Part shown: positions 1 through 9,474 of the stretch, one piece after another
How positions within the stretch are numbered: the stretch's first letter is position 1
Layout of the letters: the number at the start of each line of letters is the position of its first letter
Assembly: GCA_022482625.1 (NCBI GenBank)
Contig: JAKVOU010000001.1
Coordinates: 1,226,784 to 1,290,783 of the forward strand
Source: Spirochaetia bacterium
GTDB taxonomy: Bacteria > Spirochaetota > Spirochaetia > Sphaerochaetales > Sphaerochaetaceae
DNA length: 64,000 nt
Direction: 5' to 3'
Translations under genes and position numbers: made by a program
Notes under the pieces: generated by a model
The model's database searches: none
What the model saw: the letters and a program-made list of their open reading frames with translations, nothing else
Told to the model about the DNA's origin: nothing

Positions 1-66
1 GCTCCTTACAAGGATACCCAGGCATCGGCTGTTGTCTGTCTTTTGTTTCCTGAGTATGCTTTGCAT

Positions 67-873
67 ATGGATGCAAAAACAATTTCACTGCTTTATTTTT
101 CTCCAACGAAAACAACCAGGGAAATCGTACAGGCCATCGGCAAAGGATCAGGATTGCAGATATTGCAGGATATTGACCTCACAGCCCCACAGGTACGGGA
201 GTCTGTAATCGAGCTGAAGGCAGATATCGTCATCATAGGAATCCCTGTCTACGCTTTTACGATTCCTAGTACCGTCTATCCATGTCTGAATCAGCTGGAA
301 GGGAAAGGGAAGCCGGTGATTTTAGTTACAGTCTATGGCAACATGAGTGCAGGGCATGCACTGACAAATCTGGCCAGTCTCTGCACTGCAAGACATTTCA
401 TGGTAACCGGAGGAGGTATTTTTATCGGCAGGCATTCCTTTTCTTCTCCACAGGCACCTCTCGCTTCCGACCGTCCCGATAAAAAGGACCTGCAGATTGC
501 AGAAAAATTCGGAAAAGATATTGTCCATAAACTAGTACAGCCAGGACCAATACTACCGCTTACATTTGCCGATAGCAAATATTCTAAGAAGGCAATGACA
601 AACCCTACACATCTGGCACGAATTGTTGCCGGACCTTCTAAGTTCGACCCCACGCTATGTACCGGTTGTCTTTCCTGTGTACGAAACTGTCCTGCAGGAG
701 CAATTGACAAAAAGACAATGCAAACAAATGCAGCAACGTGTATCAGATGTTATGCTTGTGTAACCACTTGTCCCACAAAAGCCCGTACGGTCTCACTTCG
801 CTTCAGACCTGTATTGCACGCCGTATTTTATATGAAGAACAAAGCTCACCCTATGCCGCAGCTCTATCTTTAG
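67..873 (+). CDS. EFR1-type flavodoxin/ferredoxin fusion protein
   Basis: The N-terminal two thirds look like a flavodoxin-type FMN domain (early motif FSPTKTTREIV, the FMN-phosphate loop pattern SPTxTT). The C-terminal 70 residues carry two 4Fe-4S cluster motifs, CTGCLSCVRNCP and CIRCYACVTTCP, both complete. Proteins of this kind are predicted cytoplasmic electron-transfer proteins; the partner is unknown. The frame is open to the window edge, and TTG at 43 is also possible. I chose ATG 67 because the flavodoxin fold starts right after it, although no good ribosome-binding site is visible. The gene is 268 residues from this start and ends 25 bp before the convergent neighbour. Confidence 0.8.
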   Translation: MDAKTISLLYFSPTKTTREIVQAIGKGSGLQILQDIDLTAPQVRESVIELKADIVIIGIPVYAFTIPSTVYPCLNQLEGKGKPVILVTVYGNMSAGHALTNLASLCTARHFMVTGGGIFIGRHSFSSPQAPLASDRPDKKDLQIAEKFGKDIVHKLVQPGPILPLTFADSKYSKKAMTNPTHLARIVAGPSKFDPTLCTGCLSCVRNCPAGAIDKKTMQTNAATCIRCYACVTTCPTKARTVSLRFRPVLHAVFYMKNKAHPMPQLYL

Positions 874-897
874 GTATCGGCAAATGGCCCATCAAGC

Positions 898-2286
898 CTA
901 TTTATCTGTAGGAAAAGCCAATAATCTGGCAGCGAGTTCCTGTACCTGTGTGAAATGTGGATCCGAAGGAATCAAAATCGTCGACCTCGTTCTCTTGAGA
1001 ACTATATTATGTTTGAAGGCCTCAAATGATGAGAAATTACCATTCATTCTCATGTTGTCATAACTGGTAAGGGCTCTGGCAAACATCATCCTCCGGGTTT
1101 CTCCGCTACCTATGACCACCCCATGCCTTCTTCCCATGCTGGAAGTACAGGCTCCGGTATGCAGACAGAATTCATTGCTTGTTCCACCTTCATACAAAGC
1201 CCAAGGCGGCAGTGTCCTTCCCCCATAATCAAACAACATAGTCGCATCATGGAGAGGTATATCCATGGCCGTCCGATCAGCCTTACCCAAGGTAAAAGAA
1301 AGATAAATCATCTGTAATCTTGGATTTATAACACTTGACCATATTGGTTCATCAGCTTCAAGGTCATTTTCTGCATAGATAGCATCAGTGGTACCGAGCA
1401 TACCGGGAACAGTCTTGAAGTCCATAGTCATATTTGTTGCCAAAGGCACCTTATCAAGGGGAAAGCCCTTTTCATCCGCAATGATATGTCCATTGCATCC
1501 GAAGCAGCGTTCATGTTTGGTAACATGCCAGAGATTGCAGCTGGAATTGAGCTGGCAACCGGATTCAAGGAACGGAGGAGCAATGGCATTGTCATAGCCG
1601 ATATCACAATAGAGACGCCCCAGGGAAACATTGGTTATATAGAGCACAGAATAAATCACCGGTTGGTTTGGAAACACAGTATCAAGGCGTTCTGCACGCC
1701 AGTTGTCTGATTTTTTGAATACACCGCTCCGGGACAGCATCCAGACAGCCCCGGTTTTGAAATCCGAACCATACCGTTCGACAACCCACGAAGCCCTATG
1801 GCGATCATATAACTTGTCAAGAAGAGTTGCTTGAGCATCAGTCTCCTTTGTTTCCTTTGCTGCTGTATCTTCATGTCCAAGCAGAAGCTGGTCATATGAC
1901 TGATTCTCTTTCGGTCCTGGTATCTGCCCATCTTTCTGCCCGGTAGAATTCTCAGGTCCCGTTGCAACATGTGCAGTATCAGAATCGGAGTCAGGTCCAG
2001 TATGCTCTCTATCCGCTTCTTCCACGGGCTCTACCTGCAGGCGATAACCATTGAGTTGGTCAAGCAACTCACAAGTCATCGGCAGGGTAAGCTGGTTCTG
2101 AAGTGCCGTCTCACGTGAAAAAGGAAACTGATGCAACTTGTTGGCATTGACCCAACCACCGTGGATATCCATGGCACTGAAGGCAACCAATCGTCCGCTT
2201 TTGTCTTCGATTACGGCACGTATCAAATCATTACTCAATACTGTTGCAGTACGCTCATCATTCAGACGAACCCTACGAATATCCAT
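898..2286 (-). CDS. uncharacterised protein, possibly mutarotase/aldose-epimerase-like
   Basis: I do not recognise this 462-residue protein with certainty. It has no signal peptide or membrane segment. Residues 1-80 and 155-462 are rich in beta-strand-like hydrophobic alternation and aromatic residues (for example WVVERYGSDF, GGRTLPPWALYEGG), which suggests a galactose-mutarotase-type beta-sandwich. Between them, at about 85-150, lies an acidic, polar, low-complexity stretch rich in D, E, G, S, T and Q that looks like a flexible insert. The ATG has a good GGGGGA site 6-7 bases upstream. It is divergent from the alpha-galactosidase gene across about 100 bp that must hold both promoters; a TATACT lies at 2338-2343. 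A role in sugar handling is inferred from that neighbour only. Confidence 0.55.
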   Translation of the reverse strand: MDIRRVRLNDERTATVLSNDLIRAVIEDKSGRLVAFSAMDIHGGWVNANKLHQFPFSRETALQNQLTLPMTCELLDQLNGYRLQVEPVEEADREHTGPDSDSDTAHVATGPENSTGQKDGQIPGPKENQSYDQLLLGHEDTAAKETKETDAQATLLDKLYDRHRASWVVERYGSDFKTGAVWMLSRSGVFKKSDNWRAERLDTVFPNQPVIYSVLYITNVSLGRLYCDIGYDNAIAPPFLESGCQLNSSCNLWHVTKHERCFGCNGHIIADEKGFPLDKVPLATNMTMDFKTVPGMLGTTDAIYAENDLEADEPIWSSVINPRLQMIYLSFTLGKADRTAMDIPLHDATMLFDYGGRTLPPWALYEGGTSNEFCLHTGACTSSMGRRHGVVIGSGETRRMMFARALTSYDNMRMNGNFSSFEAFKHNIVLKRTRSTILIPSDPHFTQVQELAARLLAFPTDK

Positions 2287-2390
2287 CAGATTCCCCCTAC
2301 CTATAAAAAAAATGATGCAAATTATTTCCTAACGTTATATACTATCCTAAATTTCATGCAGTTGTGCAACCTGCAAAGGAGCGTTTTCAA

Positions 2391-4727
2391 GTGATAGAAC
2401 TGAAAGATGGCATCTTCAATCTCAGCACGACAGGTAGCACCTACCTTTTCTGTATCAATTCCAGCAGACATCTTGAACATCTGTACTATGGACAGCATCT
2501 TGACAGAGATTCGATTTCCTCCGATGCATTGTTCCCGATACTGACAAACCCGATAGGAACAGGTGTCGCTTATACCGAAGAAGATCCGACAATGCTGGAG
2601 ATTACAAAACAAGAAATCTCTACTCCAGGAAAAGGAGACTTCAGGGAAAGCTGCATACGACTTACTTATGATAACGGTATGGATACACTTGATTTTCTTT
2701 ATCAAAACCATCAGCTGTTCCATGGCAAACCTAGGACATTTACAGGTCTCCCCGAGTCATATGGAGCCAGGGAAGAATGTGATAGCCTGCAAGTAACCCT
2801 TGCAGAAAAGAAGCTGCCACTGAGATTGATTCTTACCTATACAGTCTACACAAACTGTGATGTAATTACTAGAAAAGCATACATCTGCAATGATGCAACG
2901 GCTTCTGTCATGGTCAAGAACCTCAGTTCCCTTCAGCTTGATCTGGATGACAGCAACTGGGATTTGATCACTTTCAACGGAGCATGGGCAAGAGAACGCC
3001 ATATTGACCGTAGTCCCCTGTCACCTGGAATCAGGATAAATGACAGCAAGACCGGAGTTTCTGGTGCCGAACACAACCCCTGTATTTTTCTTGCAAGAAA
3101 AGACTGTGATGAACTGCATGGGGAATGTCTTGCAACGAATCTGGTCTACAGCGGCAACCATAGGGAAAGCATCGAAGTCAGCCCCTATGGTCAGACACGG
3201 ATCCTTACAGGAATAAACAGCTATAGCTTCAACTGGGAACTCGCACCAGGAGAACACTTTGCAACTCCTGAAGCAATCATGACCTATAGCGGAGCGGGTC
3301 TGGATACTGCCAGCCGCAATTTGCATTATTTCATCAACAACCACATCGTAAGAGGTTACTGGCAAAACAGGCAACGCCCTGTAGTAGTCAACAACTGGGA
3401 AGCTACATACTTCAACTTCAACGAGGACAAATTGCTGAGCTTGGCAAAAACGGCAAAAAAAGTCGGTGCGGAACTTTTCGTACTTGACGATGGTTGGTTC
3501 GGAGCACGGGACGATGATACAAGCAGCTTGGGCGATTGGGTCGTCAATACCAGTAAATTGTCCTCAGGCCTAGGAGCTTTTTCTTTCAAAATTCACCAGT
3601 TAGGTCTGATGTTTGGACTTTGGGTCGAACCGGAAATGGTCAGTCGCAACAGCAATCTTTTTGATACACATCCAGATTGGGCAATCATGATACCAGGCAG
3701 AGCACCCAGTGTCGGACGTCATCAGTTCATTCTTGATCTGACACGGGAAGATGTCAGGGATTATCTCCTTGAGGCGCTTACTAAGATTTTTGCACTTGGA
3801 CAAGTAGACTATGTCAAATGGGATATGAACAGGGTCTTCAGTGACATTGCTTCGAGAAATAATGATATCAGGGACATGGGTGAATTCAACCATCGCTATG
3901 TACTGGGTCTATATGACCTGTTGGATAAACTTACAAGACGTTTTCCGAAAATCCTTTTCGAATCCTGTGCATCTGGCGGCAATCGCTTTGACTTAGGCAT
4001 GCTCTGTTTCATGCCCCAGACATGGACCAGTGATGATACCGATGCCTTGGAACGAATCTATATCCAGGAAGGAACCAGTTATGGTTATCCGCTCTCTGCT
4101 ATGTGTTGCCATGTTTCGTCTGTACCGAACCATCAGACATTGCGAAAAAGCAACATCGAGACCCGGTTCAATATTGCAGCTTTCGGGAACCTAGGCTATG
4201 AACTTGATCTGACGGAATTATCTGCTTCAGAACTTGAAATAATTGCAGAACAGATTGCTTTCTATAAGGCACATCGCAACCTATTCCAATATGGAACATT
4301 CATTCGCCTCCTTCATGATACGAATACAGTAAGATGGGCAGTGATGAATCCCGACAAGACAGAAATGTTGCTTCTTGATTTCCGATTGTTCAATAAGCCG
4401 AATCCAGGCCTTGACGTCCTTAAGTTTCCTGTCGCTGCGCCGAAGACTCGCTATGAAGTCTACCCTCGCCCCCAGCGAATTCCAATGGAAGTCTTTGGAA
4501 AACTGGCAGATTGCCTGATTGATGATATATCATACGGAAAAATAAAGAGAAAGGAAACTGCTTATATTGACAGTGAAACCGTACATTATTCCGTGACAGG
4601 GGAATTTCTTGCAAAGGCAGGAATTCATCTGACACAGACTTTCGGGGGTACCGGTTATGACGGACATCTGACACGCGTACTTGATGATCAGTCTTCCCGC
4701 CTGTATGTATTCATACGGGCTGAATGA
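2391..4727 (+). CDS. alpha-galactosidase, glycoside hydrolase family 36
   Basis: A large GH36 enzyme, expected to release terminal alpha-1,6-galactose from raffinose-type sugars or galactomannan. The (beta/alpha)8 catalytic domain is clear: LFVLDDGWFGARDD, then YVKWDMNR with the nucleophile Asp, then SCASGGNRFDLGML and WTSDDTDALERI with the acid/base Asp. An N-terminal beta-sandwich and a C-terminal beta domain flank it, as is usual for the 720-780 residue bacterial forms. No signal peptide is present, so the enzyme is cytoplasmic and needs an importer for its substrate. I chose GTG 2391 (778 residues) because AAAGGAG at 2375-2381 sits 9 bases before it. The frame also allows GTG 2364. Confidence 0.93.
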   Translation: MIELKDGIFNLSTTGSTYLFCINSSRHLEHLYYGQHLDRDSISSDALFPILTNPIGTGVAYTEEDPTMLEITKQEISTPGKGDFRESCIRLTYDNGMDTLDFLYQNHQLFHGKPRTFTGLPESYGAREECDSLQVTLAEKKLPLRLILTYTVYTNCDVITRKAYICNDATASVMVKNLSSLQLDLDDSNWDLITFNGAWARERHIDRSPLSPGIRINDSKTGVSGAEHNPCIFLARKDCDELHGECLATNLVYSGNHRESIEVSPYGQTRILTGINSYSFNWELAPGEHFATPEAIMTYSGAGLDTASRNLHYFINNHIVRGYWQNRQRPVVVNNWEATYFNFNEDKLLSLAKTAKKVGAELFVLDDGWFGARDDDTSSLGDWVVNTSKLSSGLGAFSFKIHQLGLMFGLWVEPEMVSRNSNLFDTHPDWAIMIPGRAPSVGRHQFILDLTREDVRDYLLEALTKIFALGQVDYVKWDMNRVFSDIASRNNDIRDMGEFNHRYVLGLYDLLDKLTRRFPKILFESCASGGNRFDLGMLCFMPQTWTSDDTDALERIYIQEGTSYGYPLSAMCCHVSSVPNHQTLRKSNIETRFNIAAFGNLGYELDLTELSASELEIIAEQIAFYKAHRNLFQYGTFIRLLHDTNTVRWAVMNPDKTEMLLLDFRLFNKPNPGLDVLKFPVAAPKTRYEVYPRPQRIPMEVFGKLADCLIDDISYGKIKRKETAYIDSETVHYSVTGEFLAKAGIHLTQTFGGTGYDGHLTRVLDDQSSRLYVFIRAE

Positions 4728-4733
4728 CATAGC

Positions 4734-4771
4734 AAAAAAAACCTCCCCAGGCTTGCAATCCTAGAGAGGTT
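4734..4771 (-). terminator. Rho-independent terminator
   Basis: A 12-bp stem (4771-4760 paired with 4751-4740, with two G-U pairs), an 8-base loop, then a run of eight T ending at 4734, all on the minus strand. On the plus strand two of the pairs are lost and there is no T run. Confidence 0.7.
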
Positions 4772-4910
4772 GCCGTTAATACGGCAAAAGGCATCACCAT
4801 TATTACCTCAAAAATGAGGGGGAAAACAACAATGGCGATAGAACAGTGGGCAGAACAAAAAAACTAAAAAGTCTATGTACGGGATATAATCAACCGACCC
4901 ACTGCCAGAC
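4734..4910 (-). ncRNA. predicted structured small RNA, about 175 nt
   Basis: No gene fits the gap 4728-5242. Read on the minus strand, 4910-4734 folds into successive helices: 4906-4898 with 4850-4842; 4839-4831 with 4801-4793, enclosing the small hairpin 4819-4806; 4787-4781 with 4776-4770; and a terminator stem 4771-4760 with 4751-4740. Three of these helices contain G-U pairs on the minus strand that become A-C mismatches on the plus strand, so the minus strand is favoured. A sigma70-like promoter precedes it (TTGACA, 17 bp, TATTTT) and a run of eight T follows the last stem. I do not recognise the family; it does not look like 6S, SRP, tmRNA or RNase P RNA. It may be a trans-acting RNA or antisense to the alpha-galactosidase 3' end. 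Confidence 0.55.
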
Positions 4911-4916
4911 AATTTG

Positions 4917-4945
4917 AAAATATCATAATTTACTACTTATGTCAA
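4917..4945 (-). promoter_or_regulatory. sigma70-like promoter of the predicted small RNA
   Basis: On the minus strand a perfect TTGACA (4945-4940) is followed by a 17-bp spacer and TATTTT (4922-4917). This predicts a start near 4910, at the base of the first helix. No minus-strand protein gene lies downstream before the terminator at 4734. Confidence 0.55.
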
Positions 4946-4971
4946 CAGACATGATAAATTTTGTCCTGTTG

Positions 4972-4989
4972 TTTTACTATATAGTAAAA
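4972..4989. promoter_or_regulatory. 18-bp perfect palindrome upstream of the small-RNA promoter
   Basis: TTTTACTATATAGTAAAA is a perfect inverted repeat about 27 bp upstream of the minus-strand -35 box. It could be an operator for either the small RNA or the diguanylate cyclase gene at 5243. The rest of 4990-5242 is AT-rich and shows no further gene or clear hairpin. Confidence 0.35.
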
Positions 4990-5242
4990 AATATATGTAG
5001 TAAAAAAATACATTTCCTGCTTCTATTGGGTTTATTAGATTTTTCCACTTATTTTCTTCACTATATTGTTAGGTAAAATAACAATATCAAGCAAATAAAA
5101 AATTAGAAACTTATGACAAATATTAATAGATAAATTTATCAAATTAATTTAATTCATAGCTTTTCAAAAATATGCCACGGATGATATCCTTTTATTAAGC
5201 ACAAAATTATTATACTATTAGTATCATCAAAAGGGGTTTTAC

Positions 5243-6574
5243 ATGCATATGGATTATCAACCAGCCAAGGATGATTCCGGCTTTTTGTTCAATTTGGTAT
5301 TAAAAGAGTTCAATTATATATTGGATGTTGACTTGACTGAAAAAGAAATAGTACAGTCCATCTCAAACATTCAGGAAATTCCAGATGGGTTGACCTATGA
5401 ATTCTTTATCACAAAGTTCGGAGAAAACGTGCCGCTAAGCCATAAGACAGCTGCAAGGAATTTCATGCACAGTATTACTACCGCTGTAGCAACCGGCAAT
5501 CTTACCCCACAGTTTGTCGAACTTAGGTTTACAGATATCCAGGACAATATTAAATCCAAGTGGTCCGCCATAAAATGCATCTATCGAAGGGATGTGCATG
5601 GGCATCTACATGGATACATCATTTCACGTGACATAACTATGGAAAAGGAAAATGAAGTACGCGTAATAAAAAGTGGACAAAGAGATCCCCTGACAAATCT
5701 GATCAACAGATTTGGTTTTGATTATCTCAGCGGAAGTGTCCTTGCCCATGCAATTATCTATCAACAGAAATTAGCATTGTTTTTTATCGATATTGACTAT
5801 TTCAAGCAAATCAACGACACCCATGGTCATCAATTCGGAGATCAGGTACTCAAGGTAGTTGCAGACAAAATCCGAAAGCAATTCAAGGAAACGGATATTA
5901 TCTGCAGATGTGGAGGTGATGAATTCATTGTCCTGATGGATGGGAACCCTTCCGCTGATACTGCATGCAGAAAGGCAGCAGACTTATGTAAAGCTGTTTC
6001 AATGATTGAATTTCCTTCTGCATACGTCAAAGTTTCAATTTCAATCGGAATTTCTCTGTTTCCTGAACATTCAGAAGATCCAGACATGTTGGAACATCTG
6101 GCGGACCTTGCATTGTATGAAGCAAAAGCAAAAGGGAAAAATCAATATAGGCTTTTCAGTGAAGAAAGCACCAATTCCCTTGAGCTTTCTTATCAACAGG
6201 AACGTCAGGGACAGAAAAACGGATCTTCCACAGCCCTTCTTGAGCTGGTCCTTGATGATTTGGCTATAGGAATAGTCGTCATCGAAGCTGAAAGCTATCG
6301 TGTCCTCTATATCAACGAAAAAGCAAGAGAACTTTTCAAAATAGATAGGAACACCAATATCTGCGGGCAACTCTGCTTCCAGTCTCTGAAAGGAAACTCA
6401 GGCCCTTGTCCTGACTGCAATCTGACAGGTTGGAAAAATAAAAAGATCTGTAGAAACAGCCGTACCTTATATCAGCAGATAAAAACCAAGATGATTGATT
6501 GGAATGGTCAGATTTCCTATATCCAATATATCAGTGCTTCTTTACCTACTGACGGACCAAAGACAGGTAGATAA
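5243..6574 (+). CDS. diguanylate cyclase (GGDEF) with flanking PAS-like domains
   Basis: Makes cyclic di-GMP from two GTP. Residues about 20-130 look like a PAS-type sensor ending in a PAC-like segment (HGYIISRDITMEKE). Residues about 145-310 form a GGDEF domain with the intact signature CRCGGDEFIVLM. The expected inhibitory site RxxD five residues before it reads KETD, so feedback inhibition by c-di-GMP is probably lost. The C-terminal 110 residues look like a second PAS domain with a cysteine pair, GPCPDCN. No membrane segment or signal peptide was seen, so the protein is cytoplasmic. AAAGGGG lies 6 bases before the ATG. Its end overlaps by 29 bp the end of the convergent phosphodiesterase gene, an arrangement that could couple the two opposing activities. 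Confidence 0.9.
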   Translation: MHMDYQPAKDDSGFLFNLVLKEFNYILDVDLTEKEIVQSISNIQEIPDGLTYEFFITKFGENVPLSHKTAARNFMHSITTAVATGNLTPQFVELRFTDIQDNIKSKWSAIKCIYRRDVHGHLHGYIISRDITMEKENEVRVIKSGQRDPLTNLINRFGFDYLSGSVLAHAIIYQQKLALFFIDIDYFKQINDTHGHQFGDQVLKVVADKIRKQFKETDIICRCGGDEFIVLMDGNPSADTACRKAADLCKAVSMIEFPSAYVKVSISIGISLFPEHSEDPDMLEHLADLALYEAKAKGKNQYRLFSEESTNSLELSYQQERQGQKNGSSTALLELVLDDLAIGIVVIEAESYRVLYINEKARELFKIDRNTNICGQLCFQSLKGNSGPCPDCNLTGWKNKKICRNSRTLYQQIKTKMIDWNGQISYIQYISASLPTDGPKTGR

Positions 6575-9065
6575 TCGGACTTTTCATTCCAGTGCCAAGA
6601 TATGCAGCTATCATCTGGACTTTTTCAATCGTACCATCCGGCTTTTGCAGATGTACTTTTTCCTCCAGTATCCTGTGTGAGTTCAGCACCCTGTTAATCA
6701 AATTACAGAAAATTTTATGGTCTTCGCCAAAAAGGCCAAGTTTTCCCAAATCATCAAGTAAGATATCCTCATCAGAGAAACGGTCAATGTAATACCTGTT
6801 CGCAGTAAGTAGCTCAAGACGTCCATCAGGAGAAACAAGCACAAAAGCAACAGCCCCCTTGATTTCTTCCAACAAGTCTGTTACATATGCCAGATTACAG
6901 TCCTGAAAATCCTTGTCCGGAATATTCAAAGGTAAAGGGGATCCTATAGCTAAGCCATTTTTTTCAATGAAGTCATCCAGCTCCTGCGGAGGCATCGGTT
7001 TTGCATAATAATACCCCTGTACCAAGTCACAGCCGATTCCTCTCAGGAAAGAAAGCTGCGGCAAAGTTTCAACACCTTCAGCAATGACTTTCAGTCCCAT
7101 CCACTTAGCCATCCTGACGACAAAATTGATGATATCCCTGCTTTTCTCACTGGATTTGAAACTTGAAAGAAATCTCATATCTATCTTCAGATAATCTACC
7201 GGCAAATCCTTGAGAATGTTCAAACTGGAATAGCCGGATCCAAAATCATCCATCATGACAACGAAACCACGCTTTCGCAAATCATTGACCATGGCAATCA
7301 ATTCACCGGTATTGACCATATAGGCGCTTTCGGTAATCTCTATCTTGACCATGCTGGGATCAAGACCATAGGATCGCACAGTCTCTTCCTGTTGCTGGCC
7401 CAGGGTTTCACTTGAAATGCTACGTCTGCTCAGATTGACAGAAATCGGAAACAATGGAAGTCCATGGGCCTTCCTCTCTGCAAGGTAGATACAGGCATGT
7501 TCGAGAACATATTGGTCAAGTTTGATAATGAAACCATTCTGCTCAAAGACAGGAAGGAACTGTGCCGGTGCCAGCAGACCCTTTACAGGATGTTTCCATC
7601 TCACCAGCACTTCGGCACTGACAGCTTTGTTCTGTTCCAAAGAAAATACCGGCTGATAATAAAGGACAAACTGTCCGGTCTTAAGGGCAAGTTCCATCTC
7701 GCCATGGATCTGCTGTTCTTCCTTGACTGCATGGCTCATCGAAGGGTCATAGTATGCATAGGTACAGATACAGTCACCTTTGACAGATTGCAAAGCCAGA
7801 TAAGCCCTCGCCAGCATAGTCTCCACACCTAACGTATGGTCAACAATTTCGTATACACCGAAATTGATCAACGGCCTGAAAAGGATGCCCTGTTCGGAAA
7901 GATCGATAGAAAGCAACTGAGAAAGCTTTTCTGCATCAAACTGTTCCTTCTCGACACAGAGGACGAACGAATCGTTTTCCAATCTTCCATATGTCCCTAC
8001 GAATTTCGTCTTGTCAGACAGAACAGAAGCAATTTCCACAAGAAGGACATTGCCGCTGCTGTGCCCGAATACTTCATTTACCATCCGGAACTTACTGACA
8101 TCTAGATAAATCATGACATAGTCAGTATGAGGATTCATCCTGAGCAGCTTCGAGGTACAGCTGACAAACGTCTCCCTGTTGTATAATCCTGTAAGCAGGT
8201 CATGCCGAGCCTTGCGTCGAAGCAAGGCTCTCCGCGATTCCAATTTTTTCCATTGCTGCCTTACTTTGGAAATATCTTCCATGGAATAAGCAAAATAACC
8301 TTTAAGACCTTCAAGCTTGGACAATCTGGAATTGACCCAACGTTCTTCTGAACCATTGTAACATTGTATCCTATGCTCAATTGAGAAAGAACTTAGTTCA
8401 CCATCCAACACCCGTGAAAGTTGGAAAACAAAGCGATTGACATCCGGTGCAGGAATAAAGGAGGTCAGACAATCAATATCAATGATATCAGGCATCTTTG
8501 ACCAACCGCCCAAATCCAATAATTTTTTATTGTATTTTATTACATGCAAAGATTTTCCATCTGTTGTAGAGCGAAGAATAATGAGACCACCAGGAAACAC
8601 TTCTGCAAGAGAATCAAACAAGCTGACAAGTACATGTTGGTACGAAATTTGATATTCATGAAAATCAAGGAGACTCTTGCGCATCTGCCCAAGTCCTTCG
8701 GCAACAGCTTTGACACCGGATTGATAAAGCTTGAGTTTCATTCCCTCGGCAAGAGGTACCGGGACATAGACAATTATATAGACCTGTGCAACAAGGTGAG
8801 CAAATCGTTCAATTCCTTTCAAAGAAGCAATACTATCAGTACTGTCACTATAAATAACAACCAACATAGGTGATATCGTTTCAGACAAATCTGGCTGCGG
8901 AATTTCATCGATATTGTCATATATACCCACCGAATTTTCTTCCACTGGGTGGATGACAAGAACCTTTCCTCCCTTGCACTCTTCCAAATGTTGCATGACC
9001 AATTGATCCATCTGCTTATCATTCATCCAATTGTTTTCCTTATTCCCGACATGGTTAGCCAGCAT
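6546..9065 (-). CDS. c-di-GMP phosphodiesterase with degenerate GGDEF and EAL domain
   Basis: An 839-residue signalling protein. After a roughly 270-residue sensory region (PAS-like, ending YSMEDISKVRQQ) comes a GGDEF-family domain whose signature is degenerate (GRLENDSF in place of GGDEF), so it should not make c-di-GMP. The EAL domain that follows keeps the catalytic residues: VRWKHP, SVNLSRR, KIEITES, MMDDFGSGYSS and VIAEGVET. The EAL signature itself is EVL. The enzyme should hydrolyse c-di-GMP to pGpG. A further PAS-like C-terminal region of about 130 residues follows. The start is uncertain: ATG 9065 is given, but ATG 9026 has an AAGGAA site upstream. No membrane segment was seen. It opposes the neighbouring diguanylate cyclase. 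Confidence 0.88.
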   Translation of the reverse strand: MLANHVGNKENNWMNDKQMDQLVMQHLEECKGGKVLVIHPVEENSVGIYDNIDEIPQPDLSETISPMLVVIYSDSTDSIASLKGIERFAHLVAQVYIIVYVPVPLAEGMKLKLYQSGVKAVAEGLGQMRKSLLDFHEYQISYQHVLVSLFDSLAEVFPGGLIILRSTTDGKSLHVIKYNKKLLDLGGWSKMPDIIDIDCLTSFIPAPDVNRFVFQLSRVLDGELSSFSIEHRIQCYNGSEERWVNSRLSKLEGLKGYFAYSMEDISKVRQQWKKLESRRALLRRKARHDLLTGLYNRETFVSCTSKLLRMNPHTDYVMIYLDVSKFRMVNEVFGHSSGNVLLVEIASVLSDKTKFVGTYGRLENDSFVLCVEKEQFDAEKLSQLLSIDLSEQGILFRPLINFGVYEIVDHTLGVETMLARAYLALQSVKGDCICTYAYYDPSMSHAVKEEQQIHGEMELALKTGQFVLYYQPVFSLEQNKAVSAEVLVRWKHPVKGLLAPAQFLPVFEQNGFIIKLDQYVLEHACIYLAERKAHGLPLFPISVNLSRRSISSETLGQQQEETVRSYGLDPSMVKIEITESAYMVNTGELIAMVNDLRKRGFVVMMDDFGSGYSSLNILKDLPVDYLKIDMRFLSSFKSSEKSRDIINFVVRMAKWMGLKVIAEGVETLPQLSFLRGIGCDLVQGYYYAKPMPPQELDDFIEKNGLAIGSPLPLNIPDKDFQDCNLAYVTDLLEEIKGAVAFVLVSPDGRLELLTANRYYIDRFSDEDILLDDLGKLGLFGEDHKIFCNLINRVLNSHRILEEKVHLQKPDGTIEKVQMIAAYLGTGMKSPIIYLSLVRQ

Positions 9066-9145
9066 ACCATATCCATCATGAGATTCTTCATTTCATAATA
9101 GCACAAACAAAAGCATTTAAAAAGCATAGTCAGCAATACTATCAT

Positions 9146-9391
9146 TCATACTTTGGAATAAGTCGCCTTGATACTCACCGAAGGAATCTGGCCCAGTCTG
9201 CCAGCCAAAGAACTGATGAAATCCTGAGGAGCATCAAGTACAATGGAAATGACGGAAAGATGTTTTTTCGGATATGGCAACCCCATCCTCCCGATGATAT
9301 AAGAAGCAGCCTCATGCAGGCATTCGTTGACTTGCTCTACGGAATCGCCGCTTTCAATGATTATTGCCAGTATCGCTATCCTGGTTTCCAT
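9146..9391 (-). CDS. TM1266-type iron-only hydrogenase system putative regulator
   Basis: The 81-residue protein matches the small ACT/NikR-C-like family found beside hydrogenase maturation genes. It starts METRIAILAIIIES, holds ASYIIGRMGLPYPKKHLSVI and VLDAPQDFISSLAGRLG, and ends in SKV, all typical of that family and of its usual 80-85 residue length. It has no DNA-binding domain of its own and is likely a ligand-sensing dimer. No hydrogenase or HydEFG gene lies in this window, so the functional link is by family only. The downstream neighbour is the convergent phosphodiesterase region; the upstream neighbour is the histidine phosphatase gene, 83 bp away. Confidence 0.8.
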   Translation of the reverse strand: METRIAILAIIIESGDSVEQVNECLHEAASYIIGRMGLPYPKKHLSVISIVLDAPQDFISSLAGRLGQIPSVSIKATYSKV

Positions 9392-9474
9392 ATGGCCCTC
9401 CCTGAGGCAACAGCCCCTGTTTCAGCATACCAGCAATCAAAAACAATGGCAATTGACAACAGACAGTACTTTTC

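Noticed and set aside
4832-4867. An 11-codon plus-strand frame with a GAGGGGG site 9 bases before its ATG, possible leader peptide
   Set aside because: It lies inside helices that fit a minus-strand RNA better, and the next plus-strand gene is 375 bp away.
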